Below are positions 52,317 through 61,055 of a stretch of DNA of 64,000 nt, piece by piece; within the stretch, counting starts at the first letter, position 1; every line of letters begins with the position of its first letter. Below the pieces are notes generated by a model. The model was not told the DNA's origin. It searched no databases and was given only the letters and a program-made list of their open reading frames with translations. This DNA is from Streptomyces sp. NBC_00440 (lineage in GTDB: Bacteria; Actinomycetota; Actinomycetes; Streptomycetales; Streptomycetaceae). The position numbers and the translations under genes were made by a program. The stretch lies in contig NZ_CP107921.1 of the NCBI RefSeq assembly GCF_036014215.1, positions 682,001 to 746,000 on the forward strand, read 5' to 3'.

Positions 52317-52970
52317 TCAGGGCTGGTCGATCCGCGCGGCGGCCTCCTCCAGGTCGGTGACGGTCCCCGACATGATCGTCCGTACCTGCTCGGTGATGTG
52401 CTGCACAGGCCAGTCCCACCACGCCACGGCGAGGAGCCTGGCGATGTCCGCGGCGTCGTAGCGGGTGCGGATGAGCCGGGAGGGGTTGCCGCCGACGATG
52501 CCGTAATCGGGGACGTCGGCGGTGACCACGGCGCCGGCGGCGATGATCGCGCCGTGGCCGATGCGTACACCGGGCATGACCGTGGCGCCGTGGCCGAACC
52601 ACACGTCATTGCCGACGACCGTGTCGCCCCGGCCGGGCAGGTTGGTGATCAGGTCGAAGTGCTCGGCCCAGGAGCCCCCCATGGTGGGGAACGGGAAGGT
52701 GGAAGGGCCGTCCATGCGGTGGTTGGCGCCGTTCATGATGAACCGGGTGCCCGTCCCCAGCGCGCAGTACTTGCCGATGGAAAGCCGCTCGGGACCGTAG
52801 TGGTACAGGACGTTGCGGGTCTCGAACGCGGTCGGGTCGTCCGGATCGTCGTAGTAGGAGAAATCACCGACCTCGATCAGCGGCGACTTCACCAGCGGTT
52901 TGAGCAGAACCACGCGCGGGTGCTCGGGCATCGGGTGGAGCACGGTGGGGTCGGCAGGAACGGGCGGCAT
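52317..52970 (-). CDS. Vat-like xenobiotic O-acetyltransferase (hexapeptide fold)
   Basis: The 217-residue protein has the left-handed beta-helix pattern (TVVGNDVWFGHGATVMPGVR, IGHGAIIAAGAVVTADVPDY) and VGGNPSRLIRTRYD, both typical of CatB/Vat acetyltransferases. GANHRMDGPSTFPF supplies the catalytic His. The length matches the Vat group, which acetylates streptogramin A, chloramphenicol or sugars. It is divergent from a TetR gene with an inverted repeat between them, and adjacent to the macrolide-type glycosyltransferase remnant, so it is probably a drug-resistance locus. Confidence 0.82.
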   Translation of the reverse strand: MPPVPADPTVLHPMPEHPRVVLLKPLVKSPLIEVGDFSYYDDPDDPTAFETRNVLYHYGPERLSIGKYCALGTGTRFIMNGANHRMDGPSTFPFPTMGGSWAEHFDLITNLPGRGDTVVGNDVWFGHGATVMPGVRIGHGAIIAAGAVVTADVPDYGIVGGNPSRLIRTRYDAADIARLLAVAWWDWPVQHITEQVRTIMSGTVTDLEEAAARIDQP

Positions 52971-53001
52971 CGTGGAGGCGGTTCCTCTCTGGGGAGCCTA
53001 G

Positions 53002-53017
53002 CGCGACGACTGTCGCG
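53002..53017. promoter_or_regulatory. candidate TetR operator (CGCGAC-N4-GTCGCG)
   Basis: A perfect 6-bp inverted repeat spaced by GACT lies between the acetyltransferase (start 52970) and the divergent TetR gene (start 53070). Its place in the 99-bp shared promoter suits repression of both genes. Confidence 0.6.
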
Positions 53018-53069
53018 TTAAGATGCTGGCACAGCCCTGCCGCCTTGATCAACCGGATACTGATTGCCG

Positions 53070-53696
53070 ATGACAGACCCACTCGACACGACGTCGGACC
53101 GCCGCCCGGGTGGTCGCACCGCCCGCATCCGCGCCCAGGTTCTCGATGCGGTGCGCGCCGAACTCACCGAACGCGGTCACGAAGGACTCACGATGGAGGG
53201 GGTCGCGACGCGGGCCGGAGTGCACCGCGCCACGGTCTACCGGCGCTGGCGCGATGTGGGCGGCCTGCTCGTCGACGTCATCGGCGCCGCCGGCGAGATC
53301 GACTGGCAGCCGCCGGACACCGGCTCGCTGCGAGGCGATCTGACGGCCCTCAACCAGGAGATCCAGGAATCCCTGGCCGTACAGCCGTCGTTCGCCGTCG
53401 CCCTGATGGCCGCCTCGTTCCACTCCGAACAGGCCGCGCGGGCCCAGACGCAGTTGTGGACGGACCGGTACGCCCAGTGCGAGATCCTCGTCGAGCGGGC
53501 CATCGAGCGCGGTGAACTCCCCGCACAGCACACGGACGCACGGAGCCTGCTGATCGCCGCCACGGCGCCCCTCTACCACCAGCTGGTGCTTCTGCGTGCC
53601 GATCAGGACCCGCAACTCCCGGAACGGGCCGCGGAGGCGGCAGTCCTGGCGGCTGCCGCGGGCGCCTTCTCCGTCCATCGGGAAGAGAGCGTGTGA
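53070..53696 (+). CDS. TetR-family regulator of the acetyltransferase
   Basis: ATG 53070 is used; TTG 53064 is also in frame. The 208-residue protein has the TetR HTH at residues 20-70 (IRAQVLDAVRAELTERGHEG, GVATRAGVHRATVYRRWRD). The rest is a TetR_C ligand domain (QAARAQTQLWTDRYAQCEIL). It is divergent from the Vat-like acetyltransferase and has an inverted repeat in the shared promoter, so it is probably the local drug-responsive repressor. Confidence 0.88.
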   Translation: MTDPLDTTSDRRPGGRTARIRAQVLDAVRAELTERGHEGLTMEGVATRAGVHRATVYRRWRDVGGLLVDVIGAAGEIDWQPPDTGSLRGDLTALNQEIQESLAVQPSFAVALMAASFHSEQAARAQTQLWTDRYAQCEILVERAIERGELPAQHTDARSLLIAATAPLYHQLVLLRADQDPQLPERAAEAAVLAAAAGAFSVHREESV

Positions 53697-53908
53697 TCGA
53701 GGGGACGGGAGGCGAACTCAAGTGCCATCACGAGCGCGACAAGACCTGGATCACGGTCCGGCCGCCGCGGCTCGGACACCAGGGAGCCGCTGGGGCGCCA
53801 CGAGAGTCCGCGGAGGCCGGATGCACCTGCCCGTCCGCTTTGGGACAATTCAGTAGTAACGGAGTCCGAAGCGCAGCACCACACCATTCGCTCAGGGAGG
53901 ACGTCACC

Positions 53909-54592
53909 ATGAGCGCCACGGCCACGCGCCGCGAAACGGCCCGCGCACTGCTCGACACCCATGGACAGACCTACGCCGCACAGGCGGGAATCCGGCTCCG
54001 GGACACTCCCCAGCCGCTCTATCAGCTGCTGGTCCTCGCTTCTCTCCTCAGCGCCCGTATCCGGGCCTCGGTCGCCGTCGGCGCGGCCCACGAACTGTTC
54101 GAGGCGGACATGCGCACCCCCCGCCGGATGCAGGACGCCACCTGGCAGCAGCGTGTGGACGCACTGGGCGCCGGCCACTACAGGCGGTACGACGAGAGCA
54201 CGTCCACCACCCTCGGCAAGAGCGCGGAATTTCTCCACGAGCACTACGGCGGCGACCTGAGGCGTCTGCGCGAGAAAGCCGACGGCGATCCGGAACGCAT
54301 GAAGGAACTCCTCCAGGAGCTGCCCGGGATCGGCCCCGCCGGCGCGGCCATCTTCCTGCGTGAGGTCCAGGGGATCTGGACCGAGCTGGAGCCCTATCTC
54401 GACGGAAAGGCGGTCCAGGGGGCGAAGCGCCTCGGGTTGCCCACCACCCCCCGCGAACTGGCGAAGCTGGTGTCCGCGCAGCAGCTGGCAGTCTTCGCCG
54501 CGGCCCTCGTACGGGCCGCGCTCGACACATCGGTGGCGGAGGACGTACGGGAAAAAGCCGGCTCGGCCAGGGGCAAGTCCAAGAGCGGCTGA
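53909..54592 (+). CDS. HhH-GPD endonuclease III-like protein, catalytic Lys apparently missing
   Basis: ATG 53909 has GGGAGG upstream; the frame is open to 53693. The 227-residue protein has a helix-hairpin-helix ELPGIGPAGAAIFLREVQGI near residue 145, followed by PYLDGKAVQGAKRLGLP, where the catalytic Asp would be. In Nth/MutY-type glycosylases the HhH has a Lys after G-P (LPGVGPKTA), but here it is Ala. The four-Cys iron-sulfur cluster is also absent. It may be a monofunctional glycosylase or a DNA-binding relic. Confidence 0.75.
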   Translation: MSATATRRETARALLDTHGQTYAAQAGIRLRDTPQPLYQLLVLASLLSARIRASVAVGAAHELFEADMRTPRRMQDATWQQRVDALGAGHYRRYDESTSTTLGKSAEFLHEHYGGDLRRLREKADGDPERMKELLQELPGIGPAGAAIFLREVQGIWTELEPYLDGKAVQGAKRLGLPTTPRELAKLVSAQQLAVFAAALVRAALDTSVAEDVREKAGSARGKSKSG

Positions 54593-54651
54593 CCACCTGC
54601 AAGACCACGCCGGCCAGTCAGTGCTCACCCGCTCCGCAGTCCGGGTGGTGG

Positions 54652-55854
54652 TCAGTAGCGCACCGGCAGTGCGACCAGCCCGCGGGCGCGCATGGACGGA
54701 CGCCACCGCACTTCGTCCGGGGCGATGTCGAGGGCCAGAGCGGGGAAACGGTCGATGAGCGCGGCGAGAGCGATCTCGGTCTCCATCCGGGCCAGCGGTG
54801 CGCCGAGGCAGTAGTGGATGCCGTGGCCGAGGGCGAGATGACCGGTGGCGTCACGGCCGATGTCGAGCCGGTCGGGTTCGGTGAAGCGGTGCGGGTCCCG
54901 GTGCGCGGCGGCCAGGGACAACAGGACGGTCTCACCGGCCGGGATGCCGACCCCGCCGATGGTGATGTCCTCGGTGGGGAAGCGCCGGATGGCCAGGGGC
55001 ACGGGACCGTCGTAGCGGGCCAGCTCCTCGACCGCGCCGGCCAGCCGACCGGGATCGGCACGGAGCGCGCTCAGTTGGTCGGGGTGGCTGAGCAGGGCCA
55101 GGGTGGAGTTGCCGATCAGGTGCACGGTGTTCTCGTACCCGGCGAACAGGATCACGAAGGCCAGGGACGTGAGCTCGTCCTCGCTCAGCCGGTCCGTGTC
55201 GTCCCGTACGGCGATCAGCGCCGAGAGCAGGTCGTCGGCGGGCGCGGCCTGCTTGTCGGCGATGAGCTGGGCGAAGAAGGCCAGCATGCTGCGGACCGAT
55301 TCCTTCGCCCGGCCGGGTTGCGCCGGGTCCGGGGCGAGCAGGGCGTCGGTCCAGGACCGGAAGTCGCGGCGGTCGTGCGGAGCCACGCCGAGCAGGTCGC
55401 AGATCACCGTGATCGGCAGCGGTGCGGCGTACGAGGTGATCAGGTCCGCGTGACCGTGAGGTGCGATGGCGTCGAGCAGCGAGTCAGCGGTTTCCCTGAT
55501 GGGTTCGCGCAGGCGGTCGATGTGGCGCGGGGTGAACGCCCGGGACACCAGACGGCGGATGCGGGTGTGGTCGGGCGGATCCATGTTCAGCAGGTTCGCG
55601 TCCAGCGCCGGCGGCAGCGCGAGCCCGTGGTAGCCGCCGGGCGTCGCATTGCGCTTGTCGAGGGAGAGTCGGCGGTCGGCGAGGGCCTCGCGTACGTCGT
55701 CGTAACGCGTGACCAGCCAGGCCGGAAGCCCGTCCGTTCCGGCGATGCGATGGACGGGCCCGGCTTCGCGGAGCCGCGCGTACACCGAGTACGGGTCAGC
55801 GACCAGCTCCGCTGGGTCAACGAGGGGCGGCCTGCTGGGCGTTGTGGCGGACAT
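54652..55854 (-). CDS. cytochrome P450 (bacterial, CYP105/107-like)
   Basis: ATG 55854 follows GGAG; the frame extends to 55881. The 400-residue protein has the heme loop LGHGIHYCLGAPLARMETEI with the axial Cys. It has the ExxR motif in VEELARYD and an I-helix FVILFAGYENTVHLIGNS in which Glu-Asn replaces the usual Asp/Glu-Thr pair. HTRIRRLVSRAFTPRHIDRL is typical of actinobacterial P450s. No ferredoxin gene is adjacent. Its start codon overlaps that of the divergent phosphotransferase. Confidence 0.88.
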   Translation of the reverse strand: MSATTPSRPPLVDPAELVADPYSVYARLREAGPVHRIAGTDGLPAWLVTRYDDVREALADRRLSLDKRNATPGGYHGLALPPALDANLLNMDPPDHTRIRRLVSRAFTPRHIDRLREPIRETADSLLDAIAPHGHADLITSYAAPLPITVICDLLGVAPHDRRDFRSWTDALLAPDPAQPGRAKESVRSMLAFFAQLIADKQAAPADDLLSALIAVRDDTDRLSEDELTSLAFVILFAGYENTVHLIGNSTLALLSHPDQLSALRADPGRLAGAVEELARYDGPVPLAIRRFPTEDITIGGVGIPAGETVLLSLAAAHRDPHRFTEPDRLDIGRDATGHLALGHGIHYCLGAPLARMETEIALAALIDRFPALALDIAPDEVRWRPSMRARGLVALPVRY

Positions 55855-56770
55855 GGACTCCACCCTAACCATCGAGTTCAATCAGACGGTGAATTCTTCA
55901 CCGGAGAGGTGGGCGAGGGCCGAGCGGCTCGATGCCGAGCGAATGACTGAAGCCCTGTATTCGCAGACGGGTGTCCGTCTGACGGTCCAGGGCCCGTGTC
56001 CGGGTGGGCAGGTGGGTGCCGCCTACGTGCGGTGGGCCGACGGCCGCCGCTCGGTCCTGAAGTGGCGACCGCACAGCAGGCTTGCCGACATACAAGCAGG
56101 ACCGCTCAGCGTGGCCGACATCCTCCGTTCTCCGGAATACCCGGCGCCGGCCACCGAGTTGGCGGTCCAGACCGGCCATGCGGTGGTCGTTGTGCAAGAG
56201 CTCCTGCCGGGCGCGAAGATCGACAATCTGGACCACCGTGGCCTGGAGCAGGCCCTCGAACTCAACCGGTTGCAGACCGGTCGGCTCGCCGACCGCCCGG
56301 ACATCCCTCCGGTCGGCCTGCACCTGAGCGAGGACGGTTCCGGCTACTGCCTGCACGAACCGCTGCGCCGGCACAACCGCCGCAGTGCCGCCCTCGAACG
56401 CTGGATCACCGCAGTCGGGCAGGACAACCCTGACCGGCTGGGCGGATACGACGCCGTGCACTACGACTTTCATCCTGGCAATTTGCTGGCCGTCGGCGGT
56501 GCGATCACAGGCATCGTCGACTGGGACGGCGCCGGGCGCGGTGATCGCCGACTCGACCTGGTGACCTTGCGCTTCGGCATCCACGCGAAGACGTGTGAAC
56601 CGGGTGTCGCCGAACGACTTGACGACGTCCTCGATGCTCTGCCTGACACCTTCCTCCGACTCGCCTGGGCCCACATGAGCCTGCGCATGGTCGACTGGGC
56701 CATCCGGCATTTCGCTCCGGCCGATGTCGAGCACTGGCTCGACATCGCCGAACAACGCGCCTACCAGTGA
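55853..56770 (+). CDS. aminoglycoside phosphotransferase-like kinase
   Basis: The end is certain. The start is not: ATG 55853 (used), GTG 55889 and ATG 55943 are all possible, and codon use before about 55905 is poor in GC3. The kinase fold has DGRRSVLKWRP near the N-lobe. GGYDAVHYDFHPGNLLAVGG is the Brenner-type catalytic loop, and GIVDWDGAGRGDRRLDLVTL carries the metal Asp. Related proteins phosphorylate aminoglycosides, homoserine or choline-like compounds. A GGTGAA-TTC-TTCACC inverted repeat at 55888-55902 would be an operator if the later start is used. Confidence 0.75.
   Translation: MDSTLTIEFNQTVNSSPERWARAERLDAERMTEALYSQTGVRLTVQGPCPGGQVGAAYVRWADGRRSVLKWRPHSRLADIQAGPLSVADILRSPEYPAPATELAVQTGHAVVVVQELLPGAKIDNLDHRGLEQALELNRLQTGRLADRPDIPPVGLHLSEDGSGYCLHEPLRRHNRRSAALERWITAVGQDNPDRLGGYDAVHYDFHPGNLLAVGGAITGIVDWDGAGRGDRRLDLVTLRFGIHAKTCEPGVAERLDDVLDALPDTFLRLAWAHMSLRMVDWAIRHFAPADVEHWLDIAEQRAYQ
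55888..55902. promoter_or_regulatory. inverted repeat GGTGAA-N3-TTCACC
   Basis: This perfect 6-bp palindrome sits between the P450 start and the better-coding part of the phosphotransferase gene. It may be an operator shared by the divergent pair. Confidence 0.4.
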
Positions 56771-56782
56771 GTACCCACGCCG

Positions 56783-57490
56783 TCAACTGCCGGACGTGTC
56801 CAGCCACTCGCCGATCCGCCCCGGGTGGTCCGTGGTCACGGCGTCCGCTCCGATCTCGACCCAGCGGAGCAGGTGGGCCCGCTCCGCGGTGGGCCAGGCA
56901 TCCACCTGGATGCCGCTCTCGTGACAGCGGTCCACGAGGTCCCGGGTGAGCTCGGGCTTCAGCTCCGGGCACACCCAGGTGGCCTTGAGGTCCAGCGCGT
57001 CCTTGATCATTTCAGCGCCGGGGTGGTGGGTGATCAGGCCACGGGGGACGTGCGGCAGCCATCGGGCGGCCTCCTCCACCGCGGCCTTGCTGAAGGAGGT
57101 CAGTACTACCGACCCGGGCAGCGGGGTACGGCGTTCCCGCTCGGCGAGCGCCTCCACCGCCTCCAGGGCCTTGATCTCGATCTGGACGACGTCCCCGCAG
57201 ACTTCCATGGCCTCGTCGAAGGTGGGTATCCGCTCGCCCTGCCCGGCGTCCAATGCCCGGAGGCCGGCCAGGGTGAAGTCGGCGACGAGGCCGGTGCCGT
57301 CAGTCGTACGGTCCACGGCCTTGTCGTGGATGACGACGAGGTGGCCGTCGGAGGTGAGGCGGATGTCGAGTTCGATACCGTCGGCGCCGAGAGCGAGAGC
57401 CCGCCGGAAGGACCGCAGGGTGTTCTCCGGCTCGTCGGCCCGGGCTCCACGGTGTGCGTACACCACGGGACGCCTCACGGGGTGGTTCAC
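56783..57490 (-). CDS. glycerophosphodiester phosphodiesterase
   Basis: GTG 57490 overlaps the stop codon of the binding-protein gene. The 235-residue cytoplasmic protein has the GDPD residues: VVYAHRGARADEPENTLRSF (His-Arg-Gly and Glu-Asn), GADGIELDIRLTSDGHLVVI, HDKAVDRTTDGTG (His-Asp), and VQIEIKALEAVEAL (Glu-x-Lys). It cleaves glycerophosphodiesters to glycerol-3-phosphate plus an alcohol. Being the last gene of an ABC importer operon, it probably degrades the imported diester. Confidence 0.9.
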   Translation of the reverse strand: MNHPVRRPVVYAHRGARADEPENTLRSFRRALALGADGIELDIRLTSDGHLVVIHDKAVDRTTDGTGLVADFTLAGLRALDAGQGERIPTFDEAMEVCGDVVQIEIKALEAVEALAERERRTPLPGSVVLTSFSKAAVEEAARWLPHVPRGLITHHPGAEMIKDALDLKATWVCPELKPELTRDLVDRCHESGIQVDAWPTAERAHLLRWVEIGADAVTTDHPGRIGEWLDTSGS

Positions 57491-58857
57491 AAGTGCTCCT
57501 CAATCATCGGGCCGTAGCGGTCGACGCCCTTGCGCAGCTGGTCGGCGACCTCCGCGAAGGCCTGCTGTGCGGGGGTGTTCGCCGACCATATGCGCTGCAG
57601 AGCAGTGTAGATACGCACATTCGCATTCGGAATCATCATGCGCACCTGGTCACCGGGGCGGGTGAGATCCAACTGCCTGACGGCCGTGGCGAAGTTCGGG
57701 TCGTCCTTCATCAGCTTGGCGAGGGTGGGCTCCTTGACCGCCGCCGGCACCACGGGCAGGTAGCCGGTCTCGACGGCCCACTGCGCGGCGTTCTCGGGGC
57801 GGGCCAGGAAGCGCGCGAACTGGGCCGCGGCCTCCTTGCGTTCCCGCGGCACGCGCTTGAATATGCCCAGACCGCCGCCGCCCGTATTGACCGCGAACTT
57901 CTCCTTCTTGGGCAGGAAGCCGGTGCCCAGCTCCCAGCCGTTCGCCTTCGCCATCTCGTTGATCTTCTTCAGGCCACCGGTGGAGGTGACGAGCGTGGCG
58001 ATCAGCTGGTTGCCCAGGTCGGCGGTGGGCTCGGTCGCCATGTAAGCGATCCTGTCCTTGAAGATCAGCTTGCGCTGCCACTCGCCCGCCGCCACGGCCC
58101 CGCCCCCGTCGATGGTGACGTCCATGCCCTTGGAGTACGCCCCGCCCCACTGCCAGGCACTGCACTGGAACTGCCAGTCCCCGTCAACTGCCTGGTACGC
58201 CTCCAGGGCCACCCGCTTGCCGCCCACGCTCTGCCGGGTGACGTGGCGCGACCAGTCGTAGAGCTCGTCGTAGCTCTCCGGAGGGCGTACCGGTACGCCG
58301 GCCTTCTTGAAGAGCGTCTTGTTGTAGTAGAAGAGCGGCGTGGAGCGGGCCAGCGGGAGCCACCAGGTGTGCCCCTTGCGGACGCCCTCGCTGAGCAGCC
58401 GCGGATTGTAGGTCCGCTCCAGCTCGCCCTGTGCGAAGTAACTGTCCCAGGGTTCCAGGGCGTCGCCGAAGTAGAACTTGTACCACTTCACGTCGGACAG
58501 GACGCACAAGTCGGGGGCCTGGGCCCCGAGCAGGCTGATGACCGCCTTCTGGGCGCACTCGTCGTAGGTGCCCTGGAACTGCACCTCCACGTACACGTCC
58601 CGCTGCTCGCGGTTGAAGGCGTCGACGAGTTTCTGCAGGGCCGGGCCCACCGGATCTGCGAACGTCGACCAGAGGACCACCCTGGTGCGCCCCCGGAACG
58701 CATCGGGTACCGATCCGCCGCCGGGCTGTGTGACGGTCCCCGTGGTCTGGCCGCAGGCGCTCAGCGCCGCGGCCAGTCCCAGCCCCGCGCCCGCCCCGAG
58801 CAGCCTGCGCCTGTCGAGCGCGGGGCCCGCGGACTCCCGCAGCGAGGTCCGTGTCAT
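57487..58857 (-). CDS. ABC transporter extracellular solute-binding lipoprotein (UgpB-like)
   Basis: ATG 58857 overlaps the permease stop codon as ATGA. The 456-residue protein has a Tat/lipoprotein signal (DRRRLLGAGAGLGLAAALSA then C-G-Q), so it is a membrane-anchored lipoprotein. The remainder is a family 1 solute-binding fold: RVVLWSTFADPVGPALQKLV, DLCVLSDVKWYKFYFGDALE, TPLFYYNKTLFKKAG and FARFLARPENAAQWAVETGY. Gene order with a glycerophosphodiesterase suggests a UgpB-like ligand such as glycerol-3-phosphate or glycerophosphodiesters, but a sugar is also possible. Confidence 0.87.
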   Translation of the reverse strand: MTRTSLRESAGPALDRRRLLGAGAGLGLAAALSACGQTTGTVTQPGGGSVPDAFRGRTRVVLWSTFADPVGPALQKLVDAFNREQRDVYVEVQFQGTYDECAQKAVISLLGAQAPDLCVLSDVKWYKFYFGDALEPWDSYFAQGELERTYNPRLLSEGVRKGHTWWLPLARSTPLFYYNKTLFKKAGVPVRPPESYDELYDWSRHVTRQSVGGKRVALEAYQAVDGDWQFQCSAWQWGGAYSKGMDVTIDGGGAVAAGEWQRKLIFKDRIAYMATEPTADLGNQLIATLVTSTGGLKKINEMAKANGWELGTGFLPKKEKFAVNTGGGGLGIFKRVPRERKEAAAQFARFLARPENAAQWAVETGYLPVVPAAVKEPTLAKLMKDDPNFATAVRQLDLTRPGDQVRMMIPNANVRIYTALQRIWSANTPAQQAFAEVADQLRKGVDRYGPMIEEHL

Positions 58858-59732
58858 TTTCCGGCTCCCTGGGTCAGCCCGGCGATGATGTAGCGCTGGG
58901 CGAAGAAGAACATGACGAGGACCGGCACGATCACCATCACGGCACCGGCGAGGATCGCTCCCCAGTTGGCGAAGGTCTCGGTGTTCTTGAGGAAGAGCAG
59001 ACCGATGGGGAGGGTCCGCATGTCCGCGCTGCTGGTGACGATCAGGGGCCAGATGAAGTCGTTCCACTTGCCGACCAGGACGACCAGGGCGACGGTGATC
59101 ACCATCGGACGCGACATCGGCAGCACCACCCGGAAGAGGATGCGCAGGTGCCCGGCCCCGTCGATCTTCGCCGCGTCCGTGATCTCCTGAGGCAGTGTCA
59201 GCATGTGCTGGCGCAGCAGGAAGGTACCGAAGACCGAGCCGAGACCCGGGGCTATCAGGCCCGCGTAGGAGTTGACCCAGCCGAGCTGGGCGATGGTCAG
59301 GAAGTTCGGCAGCAGCGTGACGTGGCCTGGCACCATCATCGCGCCCAGCAGGAACAGGAAGAGGACCTTCTTGCCGGGGAACGGCAGGAACACGAACGCG
59401 TAGGCGCAGAGCAGCGCGGCGGTCAACTCGATCGCGGTGCCGATCACGGACACGATCAGGGAGTTGAGGAAGAACCGGCCGAACGGCGCCGCGCTCCAGG
59501 CGTCGGAGAAGTTGGACCACCGCAGGTCCGTGGGGATCCAGTGCGGGGGGTAGCTGTAGATCTGCGGGTTGGTCTTCAGCGCTGAGGAGATCAGCCAGTA
59601 CAGCGGGCCACCCGCGATGACGGCGACCAGGACGAGCAGCGCGTACAGACCGAAGCGGCGTGCGCGGCGGGCACCGGAGCGGCCGGCTGTGGCGACCGGG
59701 CCGGCGTCCGTCAGGGAGTCGGCGACTGTCAC
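58854..59732 (-). CDS. ABC transporter permease (UgpE/MalG type)
   Basis: GTG 59732 overlaps the first permease stop codon. The 292-residue protein has six membrane helices and the EAA loop LPQEITDAAKIDGAGHLRIL, which docks the ATPase. The start RRFGLYALLVLVAVIAGGPL and SSALKTNPQIYSYPPHW are typical of MalG-type subunits. It is the second permease of the importer, coupled by overlaps on both sides. No ATPase gene is in the operon, so a shared MsiK-type ATPase is likely. Confidence 0.88.
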   Translation of the reverse strand: MTVADSLTDAGPVATAGRSGARRARRFGLYALLVLVAVIAGGPLYWLISSALKTNPQIYSYPPHWIPTDLRWSNFSDAWSAAPFGRFFLNSLIVSVIGTAIELTAALLCAYAFVFLPFPGKKVLFLFLLGAMMVPGHVTLLPNFLTIAQLGWVNSYAGLIAPGLGSVFGTFLLRQHMLTLPQEITDAAKIDGAGHLRILFRVVLPMSRPMVITVALVVLVGKWNDFIWPLIVTSSADMRTLPIGLLFLKNTETFANWGAILAGAVMVIVPVLVMFFFAQRYIIAGLTQGAGK

Positions 59733-60688
59733 TGGTAGTGCACCTTTCGCTGGAGGAAGCGTGCCTGGAATCCAGTGATCAGCAGCAGCACCACGAACAT
59801 GATCATTGCGGCGGCCGACGCGCGGCCCGCGTCGAAGGTGCGGAAGCCCTGGTCGTAGATGAACCAGCTGAGGATCGAGGTGGAGGTGCCGGGGCCGCCG
59901 TTGGTCATCACGGCGATCACATCGAACGCCTGGAAGGTGCTGATGGTGCAGGTCACCAGCAGGAAGAAGGTGACGGGCGAGAGCAGCGGCAGGATGATGC
60001 GGCGCAGCCGCGTCCACGCTCCCGCGCCGTCCAGGGCCGCCGCCTCGAACACGTCCCTGGGCAAGCCCTGCAGACCGGCGAGGTAGACCACGGCGACGAA
60101 GCCGATGTTCTTCCAGAGGTAGACCAGGACGAGGCCGGACAGCGCCCACTTGGAGTCGGTCATCATCGCCGGCGCGGCCAGGCCGAGTGGTGCGAGCAAC
60201 GGGCGTATCAGTCCGTAGTTGGGATCGAAGATGAACAGCCACAAGGTGCCGACAGCGGCTCCGGAGAGCACGTACGGGGCGAAGGCCAGCGTCCGCACGA
60301 CGTTCCGCCCGCGCAGCCGCTGGTTGAGCAACAGGGCGGTGGCGAGGCCGAGTACCAGTCCGCCCGCGACGATTCCGACGACGAACAGCACGGTCGTCCA
60401 CAGGCTGCCGCGGAAGTCGGGGTCGGCGAACAGCGACGTGTAGTTGTCCAGGCCGATCATGTGCCACGTCGAGGAAACCATGTCCCAGTCGGTGAGGCTC
60501 AGATAGGCGTTGTAGATCACCGGCCAGTAGGCGAACACCAGCAGGAAGAAGAAGTTCGGGGCGGCGAAGGCGGCGAACAGCAGGTACTCGCGCCGCCGGC
60601 GCCGTGCGCGGGTCCGGGGCCCTGCCGCGCCGGCAGTTGCCGGACTTGGCGGGGCGGCTCTGCCGTCCTGCATCAAGTCGGTCGTCAA
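59729..60688 (-). CDS. ABC transporter permease (UgpA/MalF type)
   Basis: The start is uncertain: TTG 60688, ten bases after AAGGA, is used; ATG 60673 is an alternative. The roughly 319-residue protein has six membrane segments (LLFAAFAAPNFFFLLVFAYW, TVLFVVGIVAGGLVLGLATA) and the EAA loop LPRDVFEAAALDGAGAWTRL. It is the first gene of the importer operon (permease, permease, binding protein, phosphodiesterase). The operon promoter should lie in the 367-bp gap shared with the divergent mannosidase. Confidence 0.85.
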   Translation of the reverse strand: MTTDLMQDGRAAPPSPATAGAAGPRTRARRRRREYLLFAAFAAPNFFFLLVFAYWPVIYNAYLSLTDWDMVSSTWHMIGLDNYTSLFADPDFRGSLWTTVLFVVGIVAGGLVLGLATALLLNQRLRGRNVVRTLAFAPYVLSGAAVGTLWLFIFDPNYGLIRPLLAPLGLAAPAMMTDSKWALSGLVLVYLWKNIGFVAVVYLAGLQGLPRDVFEAAALDGAGAWTRLRRIILPLLSPVTFFLLVTCTISTFQAFDVIAVMTNGGPGTSTSILSWFIYDQGFRTFDAGRASAAAMIMFVVLLLITGFQARFLQRKVHYQ

Positions 60689-61055
60689 GACAGCGTTGTC
60701 CTTCCGGCGAACCGTACAACGCCCCCTGCTGGACGCGGTATCGGCCCTAGGAATACCAACAAAGTGAACGAGAAGAGAACACCGCTGCGTGTTACGAATT
60801 GGCAGCCAGGACTCCGGACGGTCCCCGCGCGACACCCGTGATGCCCACCGTGACCGGCTGCTTTCCAGGGCTGAAGGGAGGCGGCGCCCGTCTCACATCT
60901 GTCGTGTGATGACGGCCCGGCCGGCGCGACGGCAACGGCAGCCACCTCGGCCAAGTGACGGAGCAGTAGCCCCTTGCCGGGGTGGAGGAGACGATCTAGC
61001 GTCACGTGCGGTGCATGACAACGATGTCCACGAGTGGCAGCACGGCGGGAGTGGT
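60689..61055. other. 367-bp divergent promoter region of the ABC importer and mannosidase
   Basis: The patch at about 60735-60805 is less GC-rich than its surroundings and is a likely promoter zone for the importer. It includes the inverted pair GGTAT and ATACC separated by 11 bases (60737-60757, read as GGTAT...ATACC). No LacI-type operator palindrome of standard form was recognised. The right half has no coding pattern. Confidence 0.45.
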
